NCBI RefSeq assembly: GCF_022760995.1
Contig: NZ_JAKWJO010000004.1
Location: 124,001 to 188,000, forward strand
Origin: Dyella sedimenti
GTDB taxonomy: Bacteria > Pseudomonadota > Gammaproteobacteria > Xanthomonadales > Rhodanobacteraceae
Direction of reading: 5' to 3'
DNA: 64,000 nt
The translations under genes and the position numbers were made by a program. Under the pieces are notes generated by a model, which was given only the letters and a program-made list of their open reading frames with translations, had not been told where the DNA came from and ran no database searches. Numbering within the stretch: the first letter of the stretch is position 1; the number at the start of each line of letters is the position of its first letter. Below are positions 43,845 to 53,997 of this stretch, piece by piece.

Positions 43845-43846
43845 CG

Positions 43847-44416
43847 TCACTTGCCGACGCGGCTGACGTATTCGCCGGTGCGGGTGTCGACCTTGATGAC
43901 TTCGTCCGTGCTCACGAACAGCGGCACGCGCACCACGGCGCCGGTTTCCAGCGTGGCCGGCTTGCCGCCGCCGCCGGAGGTGTCGCCGCGCAGGCCCGGA
44001 TCGGTCTCGACGATCTTCAGCTCGACGAAGTTCGGCGGCTGCACGGCGATGATCTCGCCGTTGAACAGCGTCACCACGCACTCCTCCTCGCCCTTCAGCC
44101 ACTTGGCGGCATCGCCCACGCCGGCCTTGCCGGCCTGGTGCTGCTCGAAGCTTTCCTGGTGCATGAAGTGCCAGTACTCGCCGTCGGAATACAGATACTG
44201 CATGTCGGTGTCGGTGACGTCGGCGATCTCGAAGGAGTCGCTGGACTTCATGGTCTGTTCGGTGGTGCGGCCCGTCTTCAGGTTGCGGATGAAGATGCGG
44301 GTGAACGCCTGGCCCTTGCCGGGCTTGATGAAATCGGCGTCGGTAATGACCCAGGGGTCATTGTTGTGAAGGATCTTCATACCCTTCTTGACGTCGTTGA
44401 GACCAGCGGTGGCCAT
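43847..44416 (-). CDS. efp: translation elongation factor P
   Basis: 189 residues, full length. EF-P relieves ribosomes stalled at polyproline. Domain I has [29 protein letters not shown] with Lys34, the modification site (lysylated in EpmA/EpmB systems); domains II and III include [63 protein letters not shown] at 44416 gives the family start [12 protein letters not shown]. epmB is encoded divergently 85 bases away, which supports lysine-type rather than rhamnose-type modification (arginine at that site). Confidence 0.97.
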   Translation of the reverse strand: MATAGLNDVKKGMKILHNNDPWVITDADFIKPGKGQAFTRIFIRNLKTGRTTEQTMKSSDSFEIADVTDTDMQYLYSDGEYWHFMHQESFEQHQAGKAGVGDAAKWLKGEEECVVTLFNGEIIAVQPPNFVELKIVETDPGLRGDTSGGGGKPATLETGAVVRVPLFVSTDEVIKVDTRTGEYVSRVGK

Positions 44417-44501
44417 GCGCTTCGTGCTCCAGATGTGACGCCGCCCGCGGGCGGCTAGAATAGGTGGTTCACCGGGCCCTGGGCCCGACTCAAGACCCGA
44501 T

Positions 44502-45512
44502 ATGATAACCGCAAGCCATGCCGCCCGCCTATTGCCGCCCGGATCCGATTGGCGCGCGCTCTGGCGCGATGCCATCACCGATCCGCACGAGCTGCTGGCC
44601 GCCGTGGGCCTTGAGCACCTGGCCGGACGCCTGCCGCCGGACGATGCGGGCTTCGCCCTGCGCGTACCGCGCGGCTTCGTGGCCCGCATGCGCCGGGGCG
44701 ATGCGGCCGACCCGCTGCTGCTGCAGGTGATGCCGCAGCTGGCCGAGCTGGACCGGGTGGACGGCTTCGGCACCGACGCCGTGGGCGACCTGGCCGCCCG
44801 CCCGGCCCAGGGCGTGCTGCACAAGTACCAGGGGCGCGCCCTGCTGATCGCCAGCGGCAGCTGCGCCGTCAACTGCCGCTACTGTTTCCGCCGCCACTTC
44901 CCCTACGGCGAGGAGATGGCCGCCGCCGGCCAGTGGCGCAAGGCGCTGGAACACGTGCGGCAAGATGCGTCGATCAGCGAGCTGATCCTTTCCGGCGGCG
45001 ATCCGCTGGCGCTGGCCACCGGCAAGCTGGAGGAACTGGGCCGGGGCCTGGCCGGCATTCCCCACGTCATCCGCCTGCGCATCCATACGCGCCTGCCGGT
45101 GGTGCTGCCCGAGCGCATCGACGAGTCCTTCGTCCGCTGGTTGGCCGGGCTGCCGCTGCAGAAGGTAGTGGTGCTGCACGCCAACCACGCCAATGAATTC
45201 GACGCCGGCGTGGATGCCGCCTGCGCGCGGCTGCGCGAGGCCGGCGCCACCCTGCTGAACCAGTCGGTGCTGCTGCGGGGGGTCAACGACGACGCCGACA
45301 CGCTGGCCACGCTGTCCGAGCGGCTGTTCGCCGCAGGCGTACTGCCCTACTACCTGCACCAGCTCGACCGGGTGCAGGGAGCCGCGCACTTCGAGGTGGA
45401 CGATGCCCGCGCCCTCGCGCTGGCCGAGGCGATACGCCATCGCCTGCCCGGCTACCTGGTGCCCAAACTGGTGCGCGAGGTGGGCGGCGAGGCATCCAAG
45501 CGCCCTCTGTAA
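44502..45512 (+). CDS. epmB: EF-P beta-lysylation protein EpmB (lysine 2,3-aminomutase family)
   Basis: 336 residues. Radical SAM enzyme producing (R)-beta-lysine for EF-P Lys34. The cluster motif is [15 protein letters not shown], and [44 protein letters not shown] follows with the aminomutase-type [43 protein letters not shown] is conserved. N-terminal helices are full. The start ATG at 44502 matches the family. epmA is not in the window. Divergent from efp. Confidence 0.94.
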   Translation: MITASHAARLLPPGSDWRALWRDAITDPHELLAAVGLEHLAGRLPPDDAGFALRVPRGFVARMRRGDAADPLLLQVMPQLAELDRVDGFGTDAVGDLAARPAQGVLHKYQGRALLIASGSCAVNCRYCFRRHFPYGEEMAAAGQWRKALEHVRQDASISELILSGGDPLALATGKLEELGRGLAGIPHVIRLRIHTRLPVVLPERIDESFVRWLAGLPLQKVVVLHANHANEFDAGVDAACARLREAGATLLNQSVLLRGVNDDADTLATLSERLFAAGVLPYYLHQLDRVQGAAHFEVDDARALALAEAIRHRLPGYLVPKLVREVGGEASKRPL

Positions 45513-45648
45513 GTGGGCCACGTCACCTTCGGAAACTTTCCGCTGGCGGTGACTGGCGGAATCCGCTACAACCTCCGATGGCCCGCGCCCTGCTGTCATG
45601 GCAGGTTCCTTTTCAGCAGCGGCGGACAATGGAAAGCTCGACGTGCCC

Positions 45649-47691
45649 ATGAAAACTGACCAGGTCATCAAGATCCTTTTCATCGAAAAGTCGGTCGAAG
45701 ACGCGGAACAGATCATCAGCCTGTTGCGCAACAGCGGCATCGCGGTACGTCCCGCCCGTGCCACCAGCGCCGAGCAGGTCAACGCCGCCCTGGATGAACT
45801 CGGTCCGGACATCGTGCTGTACGACCCGGCCGTGGGCACGCTGGAGCTGCGCGAGGTGACCCGGCTGCTGGACGGCCACGGCCGCGACCTGTCGCTGGTC
45901 GCCCTGGTCAACCAGGCGGACAACGTCACCATCACCGAGCTGTTCGTCAACGGCGCGCGCGCCGTGGCCCTGCGTTCGCAGCCCCGCCAGCTGATGGCGG
46001 TGGTGCAGCGCGAGTTCGAGGCGCTCAACGCCCGCCGCCAGCTGCGCCGGCTGGAGGCCGCCCTGCGCGAGTCCGAGCGCCGCTGCGATGCGCTGCTGGA
46101 TTCCTCCACCGACGCCATCGCCTACGTGCACGAAGGCATGCACGTGCGCGCCAACCAGGCCTACCTCGACACCTTCGGCCACACCGACTTCGACGACCTG
46201 CTCGGCCTTCCGGTGCTGGACATGATCAGCCCCAACGACGCCGATGCCTTCAAGAGCACGCTCAAGGGCCTCTCGCGCGGCGAGAAGCCCAGCAGCCCGA
46301 TCGAGCTGCAGGCGCGCCGCGCCGACGGCACCAACTTCAAGGCCAGCGTGGAATTCGCCCATGCCACCTTCGAGGGCGAGCCCTGCCTGCAGGTGGTGTT
46401 TCGCCGCCAGCAGGTCGACACCAACGTCATCGCGCAGTTGCAGCGCGACCCGGTCACCGGCCTGTTCAACCGCGCCCGCATGCTCGAATGCATCGACCAG
46501 GCGGTCGCCGCGGCCACCGAGGGCACCAAGGGCCAGTCGCTGCTGCTGGTCGAGCCGGACAACTGGCAGGCCATCGTCACCGGCGTGGGCCTGGCCAAGG
46601 CCGACGAACTGCTGGCCGCCTTCGCCAACCGGGTGGAAAGCCAGCTGGGCACCCAGGACACCGCCGGCCTGCTGGCCGAGCACACCATCGGCGTGCTGCT
46701 GCACACCCGCAACGACGAGAACATCAAGCAGTGGATCGCCAGCCTGCAGCAGGCCATCGCCGGCGGCATCTTCGACCTGGGCACGCGTTCGATCACCATC
46801 ACCGCCAGCATCGGCGGCAGCCTGCTGGGCGAGAAGAACGCCAATACCGAGCTGCTGCTCAACCAGGCCAGCCAGGCCCTGCGCAACGCGCAGAGCCAGG
46901 GCGGCAACCGCAGCGACCTGCACGACCCCGCCGCCCGCGAGAAGGCGGACGAGGAGCGCGAGCGCTACTGGCTGGGCGTAATCCGGCAGGCCCTCACCCA
47001 GAACGACTTCGTGCTGTATCACCAGCAGACCATCAGCCTGCAGGATGCCGAGGGCGAGTTCTCCGAAATCCTGCTGCGCCTCAACGGCCCGCAGGGCGAA
47101 GTGCTGCCGGGCTTCTTCATGCCCATCGCGGAGAAGCACCAGCTCACCCCGGCGATCGACCGCTGGGTACTGAACCAGGCCATCGAGCACCTGCGCGCCC
47201 GCGACCGCAACGGCTCGCCCACCACCTTCTTCGTCAAGCTCACGTCGAGCTCGCTGGAAGACACCGAGCTGCTGCCATGGGTGGCCGAGCGCCTCAAGAA
47301 GGCGGGCCTCAAGCACGGGCAACTGGTGCTGGAGATGACCGAAAGCAAGGTGGTGACCTCGCTGCGCCCCGCGCAGCAGTTCATCCAGGACTGGAAGAAG
47401 CTGGGCGGCCAGTTCGCGCTCGAGCAGTTTGGCTCCGGCCTCAACTCGTTCCAGTTGCTCAACCATATCGACGCCGACTACCTGAAGATCGACCGCAGCT
47501 ACATGGCCGACCTGCCGCAGCAGGCGGAAAGCCAGAAGAAGGTCGCCGAGATCTGCCGCCAGGCGCGCGAACTGAACAAGCAGACCATTGCCGAATGGGT
47601 CGAGGACGCCGCCAGCACCTCCCTGCTGTTTGCCTGCGGCGTGGATTTCGTGCAGGGCAACTTCCTGCAGGAGCCGCAGCGGCTGGGGTGA
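45649..47691 (+). CDS. fimX: FimX-type degenerate GGDEF/EAL protein (type IV pilus regulation)
   Basis: 680 residues from ATG 45649 (ATG 45598 would add 17). Order: receiver-like domain without the phosphate-accepting Asp pattern (about 1-125), PAS domain (about 145-255), degenerate GGDEF (LAEHTIGVLLH in place of GGDEF) and degenerate EAL (SEILLRLNG for EAL, FALEQFGSGLNS for DDFGTG, TIAEWVEDA for VAEGVE), with KIDRSYM kept. Length and domain order match FimX of Xanthomonas and Pseudomonas, a c-di-GMP-binding but probably inactive protein that acts with PilZ at the pilus pole. Catalysis is unlikely because the DDFG aspartates are Glu and Gln. Confidence 0.85.
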   Translation: MKTDQVIKILFIEKSVEDAEQIISLLRNSGIAVRPARATSAEQVNAALDELGPDIVLYDPAVGTLELREVTRLLDGHGRDLSLVALVNQADNVTITELFVNGARAVALRSQPRQLMAVVQREFEALNARRQLRRLEAALRESERRCDALLDSSTDAIAYVHEGMHVRANQAYLDTFGHTDFDDLLGLPVLDMISPNDADAFKSTLKGLSRGEKPSSPIELQARRADGTNFKASVEFAHATFEGEPCLQVVFRRQQVDTNVIAQLQRDPVTGLFNRARMLECIDQAVAAATEGTKGQSLLLVEPDNWQAIVTGVGLAKADELLAAFANRVESQLGTQDTAGLLAEHTIGVLLHTRNDENIKQWIASLQQAIAGGIFDLGTRSITITASIGGSLLGEKNANTELLLNQASQALRNAQSQGGNRSDLHDPAAREKADEERERYWLGVIRQALTQNDFVLYHQQTISLQDAEGEFSEILLRLNGPQGEVLPGFFMPIAEKHQLTPAIDRWVLNQAIEHLRARDRNGSPTTFFVKLTSSSLEDTELLPWVAERLKKAGLKHGQLVLEMTESKVVTSLRPAQQFIQDWKKLGGQFALEQFGSGLNSFQLLNHIDADYLKIDRSYMADLPQQAESQKKVAEICRQARELNKQTIAEWVEDAASTSLLFACGVDFVQGNFLQEPQRLG

Positions 47692-48245
47692 GCGGCACGA
47701 AGCGGCATCACCGCACCATCCCGCAAACCCCGCCCCTCTCCCCAAAGGGGCGAGGGAGCCAAAAGCGGTGCTTTAAGCCCTCAGCACCTCGACGCCCCGC
47801 GGGGTAGCCGCGGTGTGTGGCTGAAGGAGACACTGATTCGGCTGGCGAAGGCCTTCAAGGCTTGTAGGCCACGCAATGCCGCGCTTCCTCTCCGCTACGG
47901 CGCGTTGCGGGGTAGCGGCACCGTTCGAGGTAGCACACCGCTGATCCGGCCAATCTCAAGCTTCCTGGCTCATATTCAACTCATCGCTCAGAGCCTGTGA
48001 GGCCATTCTCTTTGGATTACTTTTCTCTTGGGCCAGCAAGAGAAACGTGACTCGGCGGCCCCACGGGGACTTCCTTCGGTCGTAGGCGGCATCCTGGCGA
48101 TAACGCGACCGAAAACCGACGCACCTGGGTCCCGGCCCTCGCCCCCCTTTTGTGGGGTGCGCCGGGACGACGAGCGGTGGGGACCGGGGCGAAAGGCGGT
48201 CGCGCGCAAGGTGCGCTCCTACACGGAAGAGGCAAGGGTCCAAAC
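47692..48245. other. 606-base gene-free gap (start) with degenerate repeats
   Basis: Between fimX and rplS no coding frame looks real. Seen are a small hairpin CCCCTCTCCCCAAAGGGG near 47731, the stem-loop TTTCTCTTG...CAAGAGAAA at about 48021-48044, a left-truncated composite repeat of families B and A (about 48123-48223; the A arm is 48198-48223), and the rplS terminator. Confidence 0.6.
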
Positions 48246-48247
48246 GC

Positions 48248-48280
48248 AAAAGCCCCATGGATTGCTCCACGGGGCTCTCG
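48248..48280 (-). terminator. terminator of the rpsP-rplS operon
   Basis: On the minus strand AGCCCCGTGG pairs with CCATGGGGCT (one G-U) around a six-base loop, followed by TTT. It lies 17 bases after the rplS stop codon. Confidence 0.8.
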
Positions 48281-48297
48281 CACAACCCATGCCGGCA

Positions 48298-48693
48298 TTA
48301 CTCGGCGGCAGCAGCCTTCTTCTTCGCCGCCTTGGCGGCCGAGACGGCGGCGACGTCTTCCTTGATGCGGGCCGCCTTGCCTTCCAGGTTGCGCAGGTAG
48401 TACAGCTTGGCGCCGCGGACCTTGCCCTTGCGCTTCACTTCCAGCGAATCGATGGCCGGGCTATGGGCCTGGAACACGCGCTCCACGCCGGTGCCGTGCG
48501 AGATCTTGCGCACGGTGAAGGCCGAATGCAGGCCACGGCTGCGCTTGGCGATGACGACGCCCTCGAACGCCTGGACGCGCTCGCGATTGCCTTCCTTCAC
48601 CTTGACGTTGACCACCACGGTGTCGCCAGGGCCGAATTCCGGCAGCTGGCGGGTGATCTGCTCGGCTTCGAACTGTTCGATGATCTTGTTCAT
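48298..48693 (-). CDS. rplS: 50S ribosomal protein L19
   Basis: 131 residues. L19 sits at the 30S-50S interface. The signature [41 protein letters not shown] is complete, with [32 protein letters not shown] upstream. The C-terminus carries a Lys/Ala-rich extension ([14 protein letters not shown]) that lengthens the protein beyond the usual 115 residues. Last gene of rpsP-rimM-trmD-rplS, 29 bases after trmD. Confidence 0.97.
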   Translation of the reverse strand: MNKIIEQFEAEQITRQLPEFGPGDTVVVNVKVKEGNRERVQAFEGVVIAKRSRGLHSAFTVRKISHGTGVERVFQAHSPAIDSLEVKRKGKVRGAKLYYLRNLEGKAARIKEDVAAVSAAKAAKKKAAAAE

Positions 48694-48722
48694 GGCAACA
48701 CCTGTCTAAATAAGTACCGCGG

Positions 48723-49493
48723 TCACTGCTCGGCCGCATCGTTGTGCCGCGTCTGCCGTAGATGCTCGCGGCGGAATTCTTCCAACAGCGCCCGGGACTC
48801 CGCGTCCAGCGCGCGCTGCGCCAAAAGGTCGGGACGCCGCAACCAGGTCCGTCCCAGCGATTGCTTCAGGCGCCAGCGGCGGATCGCCGCGTGGTCGCCG
48901 GAGAGCAATACGTCCGGCACGTCGCCCAGTGCGTCATGCACCGGTTTCGCATAGTGCGGGCAATCCAGCAGTCCGTCCGAGAACGAATCCTGCTGCGCCG
49001 ACTGCGCGTCGTTCAACGCGCCGTCCTGCAAGCGGCCCACGGCGTCGATGATTACCGCCGCGCCCAGCTCGCCGCCGGACAGCACATAGTCGCCGATGGA
49101 AAGCTCCTCGTCGACCTCGTGCGTCAGCAGGCGCTCGTCCACACCCTCGTAACGCCCGCAGAGCAAGGCGATGCGCGGCAGCTTTGCCAGCGCCTCCACC
49201 CTGCCTTGCGTCAGCCGCGCTCCCTGCGGACTGAGGTAAATCACATGCACCGGTTCCGGTGCCGCCTCGCGCATCGCCTTCAGGGCGTCGCGCAAGGGCT
49301 GGATCAGCATCACCATCCCAGGCCCGCCGCCGCAGGTGCGGCCGTCCACGGTGCGGTAATTGTCGGTGGCGTAGTCGCGCGGGTTCCAGGTTTCCACCTG
49401 CAGCAGCTCGCGCTGCTGTGCGCGTCCCACCACCCCCACCGCGGCGCACTGGCGCATGAAGTCGGGAAACAGCGTGACGACATCGATGCGCAT
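48723..49493 (-). CDS. trmD: tRNA (guanine37-N1)-methyltransferase
   Basis: 256 residues from ATG 49493. SPOUT methyltransferase modifying G37 of tRNAs to prevent frameshifting. Knot-region motifs are [58 protein letters not shown] and [26 protein letters not shown], all characteristic. The C-terminal helical domain, joined by a flexible loop, ends the protein. Follows rimM by 34 bases. Confidence 0.97.
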   Translation of the reverse strand: MRIDVVTLFPDFMRQCAAVGVVGRAQQRELLQVETWNPRDYATDNYRTVDGRTCGGGPGMVMLIQPLRDALKAMREAAPEPVHVIYLSPQGARLTQGRVEALAKLPRIALLCGRYEGVDERLLTHEVDEELSIGDYVLSGGELGAAVIIDAVGRLQDGALNDAQSAQQDSFSDGLLDCPHYAKPVHDALGDVPDVLLSGDHAAIRRWRLKQSLGRTWLRRPDLLAQRALDAESRALLEEFRREHLRQTRHNDAAEQ

Positions 49494-49527
49494 GATCCTC
49501 AACCCGCTTGGCCGCGCGTGGGCGCGC

Positions 49528-50043
49528 TCAGAATTCAGGATCCCAGTCCACCACCATGCGCCCGCCGGACAAATCCACCGAACGCACATACGAACCCTGG
49601 ACGAAGGGAATCAGCCGTTCGCGCGATTCATCCCTTACCACCACGACGTCGTTGGCGCCGGTCGCGAACAGGTGACTGACCCGACCCAGTGCCACGCCTT
49701 CCGTGGTGACGACCTCCAGACCCTCGAGGTCGACCCAGTAATACTCATCCTTGCCAGGAGGCGGCAGCAGCTCGCGGGCGACATGGATGTCCTGCCCCAC
49801 CAGCGCCGCTGCGGTGTCCCGGTCATCGACACCGGGCAGTTGGGCGATCAGCCCCTTGCCCTGCGGACGACCCTTCACTCCCGTGATCTCCCTCTCCACA
49901 TCCGGCGCCGATACGAGCTGCCAGGGTTGGTAGGTGAAGATCCGCGTGCGGGGCTCGGTCCAGGATTCGATCTTGACCCAGCCCTGCACGCCATACAGCC
50001 CGACGATGCGTCCCACCAGGACGCGCCGGCCGGCTGCCGTCAT
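49528..50043 (-). CDS. rimM: ribosome maturation factor RimM
   Basis: 171 residues from ATG 50043. RimM helps assemble the 30S head with S19. N-terminal barrel [25 protein letters not shown] and C-terminal PRC barrel [22 protein letters not shown] with [28 protein letters not shown] are intact. It starts two bases after the rpsP stop. A short variable loop in the middle is as usual for the family. Confidence 0.96.
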   Translation of the reverse strand: MTAAGRRVLVGRIVGLYGVQGWVKIESWTEPRTRIFTYQPWQLVSAPDVEREITGVKGRPQGKGLIAQLPGVDDRDTAAALVGQDIHVARELLPPPGKDEYYWVDLEGLEVVTTEGVALGRVSHLFATGANDVVVVRDESRERLIPFVQGSYVRSVDLSGGRMVVDWDPEF

Positions 50044-50045
50044 GC

Positions 50046-50300
50046 TCAGGCAGCCTGTTGCTTGCCGGCTTCCTTGACGAGGGACGCGACCTTGTCGCTC
50101 AGCTGCGCGCCCTTGCCGACCCACTCCTGCACGCGGGCGACGTTCAGCTCAAGGCGCTTGTCCTTGCCCGAAGCGACCGGATTGTAGAAACCCACGTTCT
50201 CGATGCTGCGACCGTCGCGCTTGTTGCGCTGGTCGGTGACGACGATGTGGTAGAACGGACGGCCCTTGGCGCCGCCGCGCGAAAGACGAATCTTGACCAT
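50046..50300 (-). CDS. rpsP: 30S ribosomal protein S16
   Basis: 84 residues from ATG 50300. S16 is an early 30S assembly protein. [41 protein letters not shown] is the complete family signature. First gene of the operon; the 249 bases upstream on this strand hold a dispersed repeat between rpsP and ffh and presumably the promoter. Confidence 0.97.
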   Translation of the reverse strand: MVKIRLSRGGAKGRPFYHIVVTDQRNKRDGRSIENVGFYNPVASGKDKRLELNVARVQEWVGKGAQLSDKVASLVKEAGKQQAA

Positions 50301-50410
50301 AAGTAAAAGCTCCAGAGTTGCCGGGATGCCGGCAGCACGCACGCGGCCGTGCGCGGTGAACGCGGCATTTTAATGGATTTTGGATAAAAAGGAAGGGGTT
50401 GGGTTGAATC

Positions 50411-50544
50411 AGGGGCGAGGGACGAGTAGCGAGGGTGCCGAAACCGACCATAACGGCAGGATGCGTAATGCCCGGACAGAGAAGCCAGTGCGCTTGCGCA
50501 CCCTAGCGGACCTGCGCCCTCGCTACCTCGCCCCTCATCCCTGA
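50411..50544. repeat. dispersed repeat family E, copy 1 (inverted)
   Basis: GGGGCGAGGGACGAGTAGCG (from about 50412) is inverted as CGCTACCTCGCCCCTCATCC near 50521-50540. A similar half-match occurs at 63021-63119. It occupies most of the rpsP-ffh gap and ends five bases before the ffh stop. Confidence 0.65.
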
Positions 50545-50549
50545 GCTTT

Positions 50550-51932
50550 TCACCGCATCGGCGGAAAACCACCGCCCATGCCGCCCATGCCCTTCATGGC
50601 GCCGCGCATCTGCCGCAGCAGGCCCTTGCTGCCGCCCTTGGAAAGCTTGGACATCATCTTTTCCATCTGCATGTACTGCTTGAGCAGGCGGTTCACGTCG
50701 GCCGGCTGCACGCCCGAGCCGCGCGCCACGCGGGCACGGCGTGAGCCGTTGAGCAGGTCCGGGTGACGGCGCTCCTTCTTGGTCATCGACTGGATGATGG
50801 CGACCATGCGCTTGATCTCGCCGTCGTTGACCTTGGATTTCACGCTGTCGGGCAGGCCCGACACGCCCGGCAGCTTGTCCATCAGGCCGGCCAGGCCACC
50901 CATGTTGGCCATCTGCTCGAGCTGGTCGCGCATGTCGTTGAGATCGAAGCGCTTGCCCTTGATGACCTTCTCGGCCAGCTTCTGGGCCTTTTCCTGGTCG
51001 ACCTTGCGCTCTACTTCCTCGACCAGCGACAGCACGTCGCCCATGCCGAGGATGCGCTGCGCGACGCGATCGGGATGGAACGGCTCCAGCGCATCGGTCT
51101 TCTCGCCGGCGCCGAGGAACTTGATCGGGCGGCCGGTGACGTAGCGCACCGACAGCGCCGCGCCGCCGCGGGCGTCGCCGTCGGTCTTGGTCAATACCAC
51201 GCCGGTGAGCGGCAGCGCCTCGGCGAACGCCTTGGCGGTGTTGGCCGCGTCCTGGCCGGTCATGGAGTCGACCACGAACAGGGTTTCGACCGGCGTGATC
51301 GCGGCGTGCAGCGCCTTGATCTCCGCCATCATCGCCTCGTCCACGTGCAGGCGGCCGGCGGTATCGACCAGCAGCACGTCGACCACTTCGCGGCGGGCGG
51401 CCTGGATGGCGGCCTTGGCGATATCGACCGGGTTCTGGCCCGCCTCGGACGGGAAGAACGCCACGCCAACCTGCCCGGCCAGCGTGCGCAGTTGCTCGAT
51501 GGCTGCCGGACGGTATACGTCGCAGCTCACCACCATCACCTTTTTCTTCTTGCGCTCGGTGAGGAAGCGGGCCAGCTTGGCCACCGTGGTGGTCTTGCCG
51601 GCGCCCTGCAGGCCGGCCATCAACACCACCGCCGGCGGCGTGGCCGCGAGGTTCAGCTCGGTGTTGACGGTGCCCATCACGGCGGTCAACTCGTCGCTGA
51701 CCACCTTCACCAGGGCCTGGCCCGGCGACAGGCTCTTGATGACTTCCTGGCCGACCGCGCGCACCTTCACGCGCTCGATCAGCGCCTGCACCACCGGCAG
51801 GGCCACGTCGGCCTCCAGCAGGGCGATGCGGACCTCGCGCAACGATTCGCGGATGTTCTCCTCGGTCAGGCGACCGCGGCCGCGCAGGCGGTTGACGGTG
51901 GCGGAAAGGCGTTGGCTGAGCGATTCGAACAT
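50550..51932 (-). CDS. ffh: signal recognition particle protein Ffh
   Basis: 460 residues. Targets nascent membrane proteins to FtsY. N domain (residues 1-85), GTPase G domain with VVLMAGLQGAGKTTTVAKLARFL (G1), VDTAGRLHVDE (G3), LTKTDGDARGGAALS (G4), and the C-terminal Met-rich M domain with GVQPADVNRLLKQYMQMEKMMSKL and a closing GGMGGGFPPMR. Full length. Encoded opposite to ypjD in most genomes; here three minus-strand genes lie between. Confidence 0.97.
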   Translation of the reverse strand: MFESLSQRLSATVNRLRGRGRLTEENIRESLREVRIALLEADVALPVVQALIERVKVRAVGQEVIKSLSPGQALVKVVSDELTAVMGTVNTELNLAATPPAVVLMAGLQGAGKTTTVAKLARFLTERKKKKVMVVSCDVYRPAAIEQLRTLAGQVGVAFFPSEAGQNPVDIAKAAIQAARREVVDVLLVDTAGRLHVDEAMMAEIKALHAAITPVETLFVVDSMTGQDAANTAKAFAEALPLTGVVLTKTDGDARGGAALSVRYVTGRPIKFLGAGEKTDALEPFHPDRVAQRILGMGDVLSLVEEVERKVDQEKAQKLAEKVIKGKRFDLNDMRDQLEQMANMGGLAGLMDKLPGVSGLPDSVKSKVNDGEIKRMVAIIQSMTKKERRHPDLLNGSRRARVARGSGVQPADVNRLLKQYMQMEKMMSKLSKGGSKGLLRQMRGAMKGMGGMGGGFPPMR

Positions 51933-52011
51933 GGCGGGCGGAAGTCCAGGAGCAAGCGGGTAAATATAGCAGAGCCGGCGTCCCGGCTCCGCCGCCTTGC
52001 CCGAAGCCCGG

Positions 52012-53328
52012 TCAGCGGCGCGCGGGCTGGGCCTTGATCCAGGCGGCCATGTCGCCGATCACCTGCGCATCGACGTGGCCCGGTACCTGGTAGTCGGCCG
52101 GCGTGCCCGTCTTGCCGGCCGGCATGAACAGGTGGTTCAGCCCGTCGTAGCGGTGGAAGGCGACCTGCGGTCGCCCGGCCAATGCCGCCTGCCAGCGGGC
52201 GAAGTCCCCGCTTGGAGAGACCTGGAAATCGCTGCCGCCCTGCAGTACCAGCATAGGCATGGCCAATTCCTTGGCGACCGCCACCGCGTCGTAGTCGCGC
52301 AGGCTCAGCCAATAACCCTGGGGCGCGCCGCCGAATGCGCCGGCCGGCGGATGCGCGGGATCGGCCTTGGCCAGCAGTTGCCGTTCGGCATCGATGGCCT
52401 GCTCCCGCTGGGCGACCTGTGCTTCCGTCAGGCCCTGGAGCTTGCCCTGTTCACGCACCTGCTGGGCGGAGACCTCCTGCAGCGGCCGTGCCGGTGCCGC
52501 CAGCAGGACCAGCCCGGCCAGGCGGGGATCGCGCTGGCCAATGCGCGGCGCCATATAGCCGCCCAGGCTGTGGCCGAGCACGAACAGGCGTTGTGGATCG
52601 ACGCCGGGCTGGGTGGCTAGCAGCTTGACCGCCGCCAGCGCATCGTCGGTGACCTCCTGGTCGATGGTGACGTCCTTCCGTGCCGCGATCCGGGCACCAT
52701 AGACCAGGGTGCGCTTGTCGTAGCGCAGGCTGGCGATGCCCGCCGCCGCCAACCCTTGCGCGATATCGCGGAAAGGCTTGTTCGGGCCGATGGTCTCGTC
52801 GCCATCGTGCGGTCCGGAGCCATCCACCATCACCACCGCCGGGAACGGTCCCTGGCCGGACGGCAAGGTCAGGGTGCCGGGCAGCGGGCCGAGCGGCGAA
52901 GGGACGTCCAGGCGACGCTCATTCACCGCCCGGGGACCGGCCTCCGGCGGCGCGGCGGCTGGCGCGAAGCGCAAGCCGGTCACCTGTCCCCGCGCATCGC
53001 AGGCCACCCGCATGACCAGCGGGCCATGGGCGAAATGCAGCGACGTCTCCACCAGCGCCGTTTCGCCTTGCGCGCTTTCCGTGCCGGCATCGGCATGGTC
53101 GAAGGCGCCGAACTTCAGCGGCAGCGCCTGTGCCCATACCTGTTCCAGCCGTTGGGCATCCACCGCGGCTTTTACCCGTGCGTCGAAATGGGTGGTCGCG
53201 GCGGCGTAGTCGCCCTCGCGCAGCGCCGCCAGTATCTCGGCGGAGCGATCCGCGCAGACACTGGCGCTCGCGGCCCCGGCCGCACCCAACAAGCCCAGGC
53301 TAATCAACACGCTCCTGAAACCCGGCAT
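52012..53328 (-). CDS. exported alpha/beta-hydrolase with N-terminal DUF3887-like domain
   Basis: 438 residues; ATG 53328 follows AAGGAGAGG. A signal peptide ends near residue 23 (AAGAASA). The first mature domain (ILAALREGDYAAATTHFDARVKAAVDAQRLEQVWAQAL, about residues 30-100) resembles DUF3887. The second is an alpha/beta-hydrolase: FPAVVMVDGSGPHDGDETIGPNKP, LFVLGHSLGGYMAPRIG with the nucleophile serine, and GLNHLFMPAG with the histidine. Possible esterase in the periplasm. It follows the SdpI-like gene by 27 bases, so it belongs to that operon. Confidence 0.85.
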   Translation of the reverse strand: MPGFRSVLISLGLLGAAGAASASVCADRSAEILAALREGDYAAATTHFDARVKAAVDAQRLEQVWAQALPLKFGAFDHADAGTESAQGETALVETSLHFAHGPLVMRVACDARGQVTGLRFAPAAAPPEAGPRAVNERRLDVPSPLGPLPGTLTLPSGQGPFPAVVMVDGSGPHDGDETIGPNKPFRDIAQGLAAAGIASLRYDKRTLVYGARIAARKDVTIDQEVTDDALAAVKLLATQPGVDPQRLFVLGHSLGGYMAPRIGQRDPRLAGLVLLAAPARPLQEVSAQQVREQGKLQGLTEAQVAQREQAIDAERQLLAKADPAHPPAGAFGGAPQGYWLSLRDYDAVAVAKELAMPMLVLQGGSDFQVSPSGDFARWQAALAGRPQVAFHRYDGLNHLFMPAGKTGTPADYQVPGHVDAQVIGDMAAWIKAQPARR

Positions 53329-53355
53329 CACCCTCTCCTTCCCTTCAGTGAATGC

Positions 53356-53997
53356 CTATCGCCCCTCGATGCGGCGATAGATCCATAGCGAGTACAACGC
53401 GCAACCCAGCGCCGTCAGCAGCACCAGCGCGATGGGTAGCCAGCGCGGCCCGCCCATCACCACCGCCAGCACCACCAGCATGCCGGCGCCGAGGAACAGC
53501 CAGCCACCGACCCGGTGCGTGCGTTCCCACACGGCATCGCTCGCCAGCGTCCACGGCGTGCGGATGCCGATGAAGAAGTTCTTGCGCAGCTTGCCCATGA
53601 AGTTGCCCAGCACCATCAGCAGCGCGCCCAGCGACAGCATCGAGACCTTCCAGTGGGGCACGGCGTAGCCCGCGCTCGCCAGCAGGCCGGCCAGCAGGGT
53701 GACCAGCACGAAGGCCTGCACGATCAGCATCAGCAGCCCATAAACCGGCGCGAAGCGGGACAGCTCGAAGCCCTTCGGCGAGATCCTGGGCAGCAGCCAG
53801 ACCAGCACCGCCCAGCCCGCCATCAGCGCGACCGGCAGCGCGGCGCCCCAGAAGCGCGAACGGTAGCCGTCCGGCTGGCCGTTAAGGTTCCAGTGCACCG
53901 GCACTCGCGCGGGCAAGGCCGGATAGAGCCAGACCACCGCGGCCAGCGCGATGGCAACGAAGGCCAGCGAGGCCAGCAGACTGCGCGACGGATTCAT
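53356..53997 (-). CDS. SdpI-family integral membrane protein
   Basis: 213 residues with six predicted helices. The N-terminus has the DUF1648 motif PARVPVHWNLNGQPDGY (about residues 30-45), and the C-terminal half has the SdpI signature GNFMGKLRKNFFIGIRTPWTLASDAVWERTHRVGGWLFLG. In Bacillus, SdpI protects against the SdpC toxin and sequesters the repressor SdpR at the membrane. Its start overlaps the ArsR-type gene stop by four bases, giving the same SdpR-SdpI order. No SdpC toxin gene is nearby. Confidence 0.88.
   Translation of the reverse strand: MNPSRSLLASLAFVAIALAAVVWLYPALPARVPVHWNLNGQPDGYRSRFWGAALPVALMAGWAVLVWLLPRISPKGFELSRFAPVYGLLMLIVQAFVLVTLLAGLLASAGYAVPHWKVSMLSLGALLMVLGNFMGKLRKNFFIGIRTPWTLASDAVWERTHRVGGWLFLGAGMLVVLAVVMGGPRWLPIALVLLTALGCALYSLWIYRRIEGR

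Noticed and set aside
47692..48297. Small coding frames in the gap between fimX and rplS
   Set aside because: They consist of repeat sequence, have no start signals and no plausible composition.
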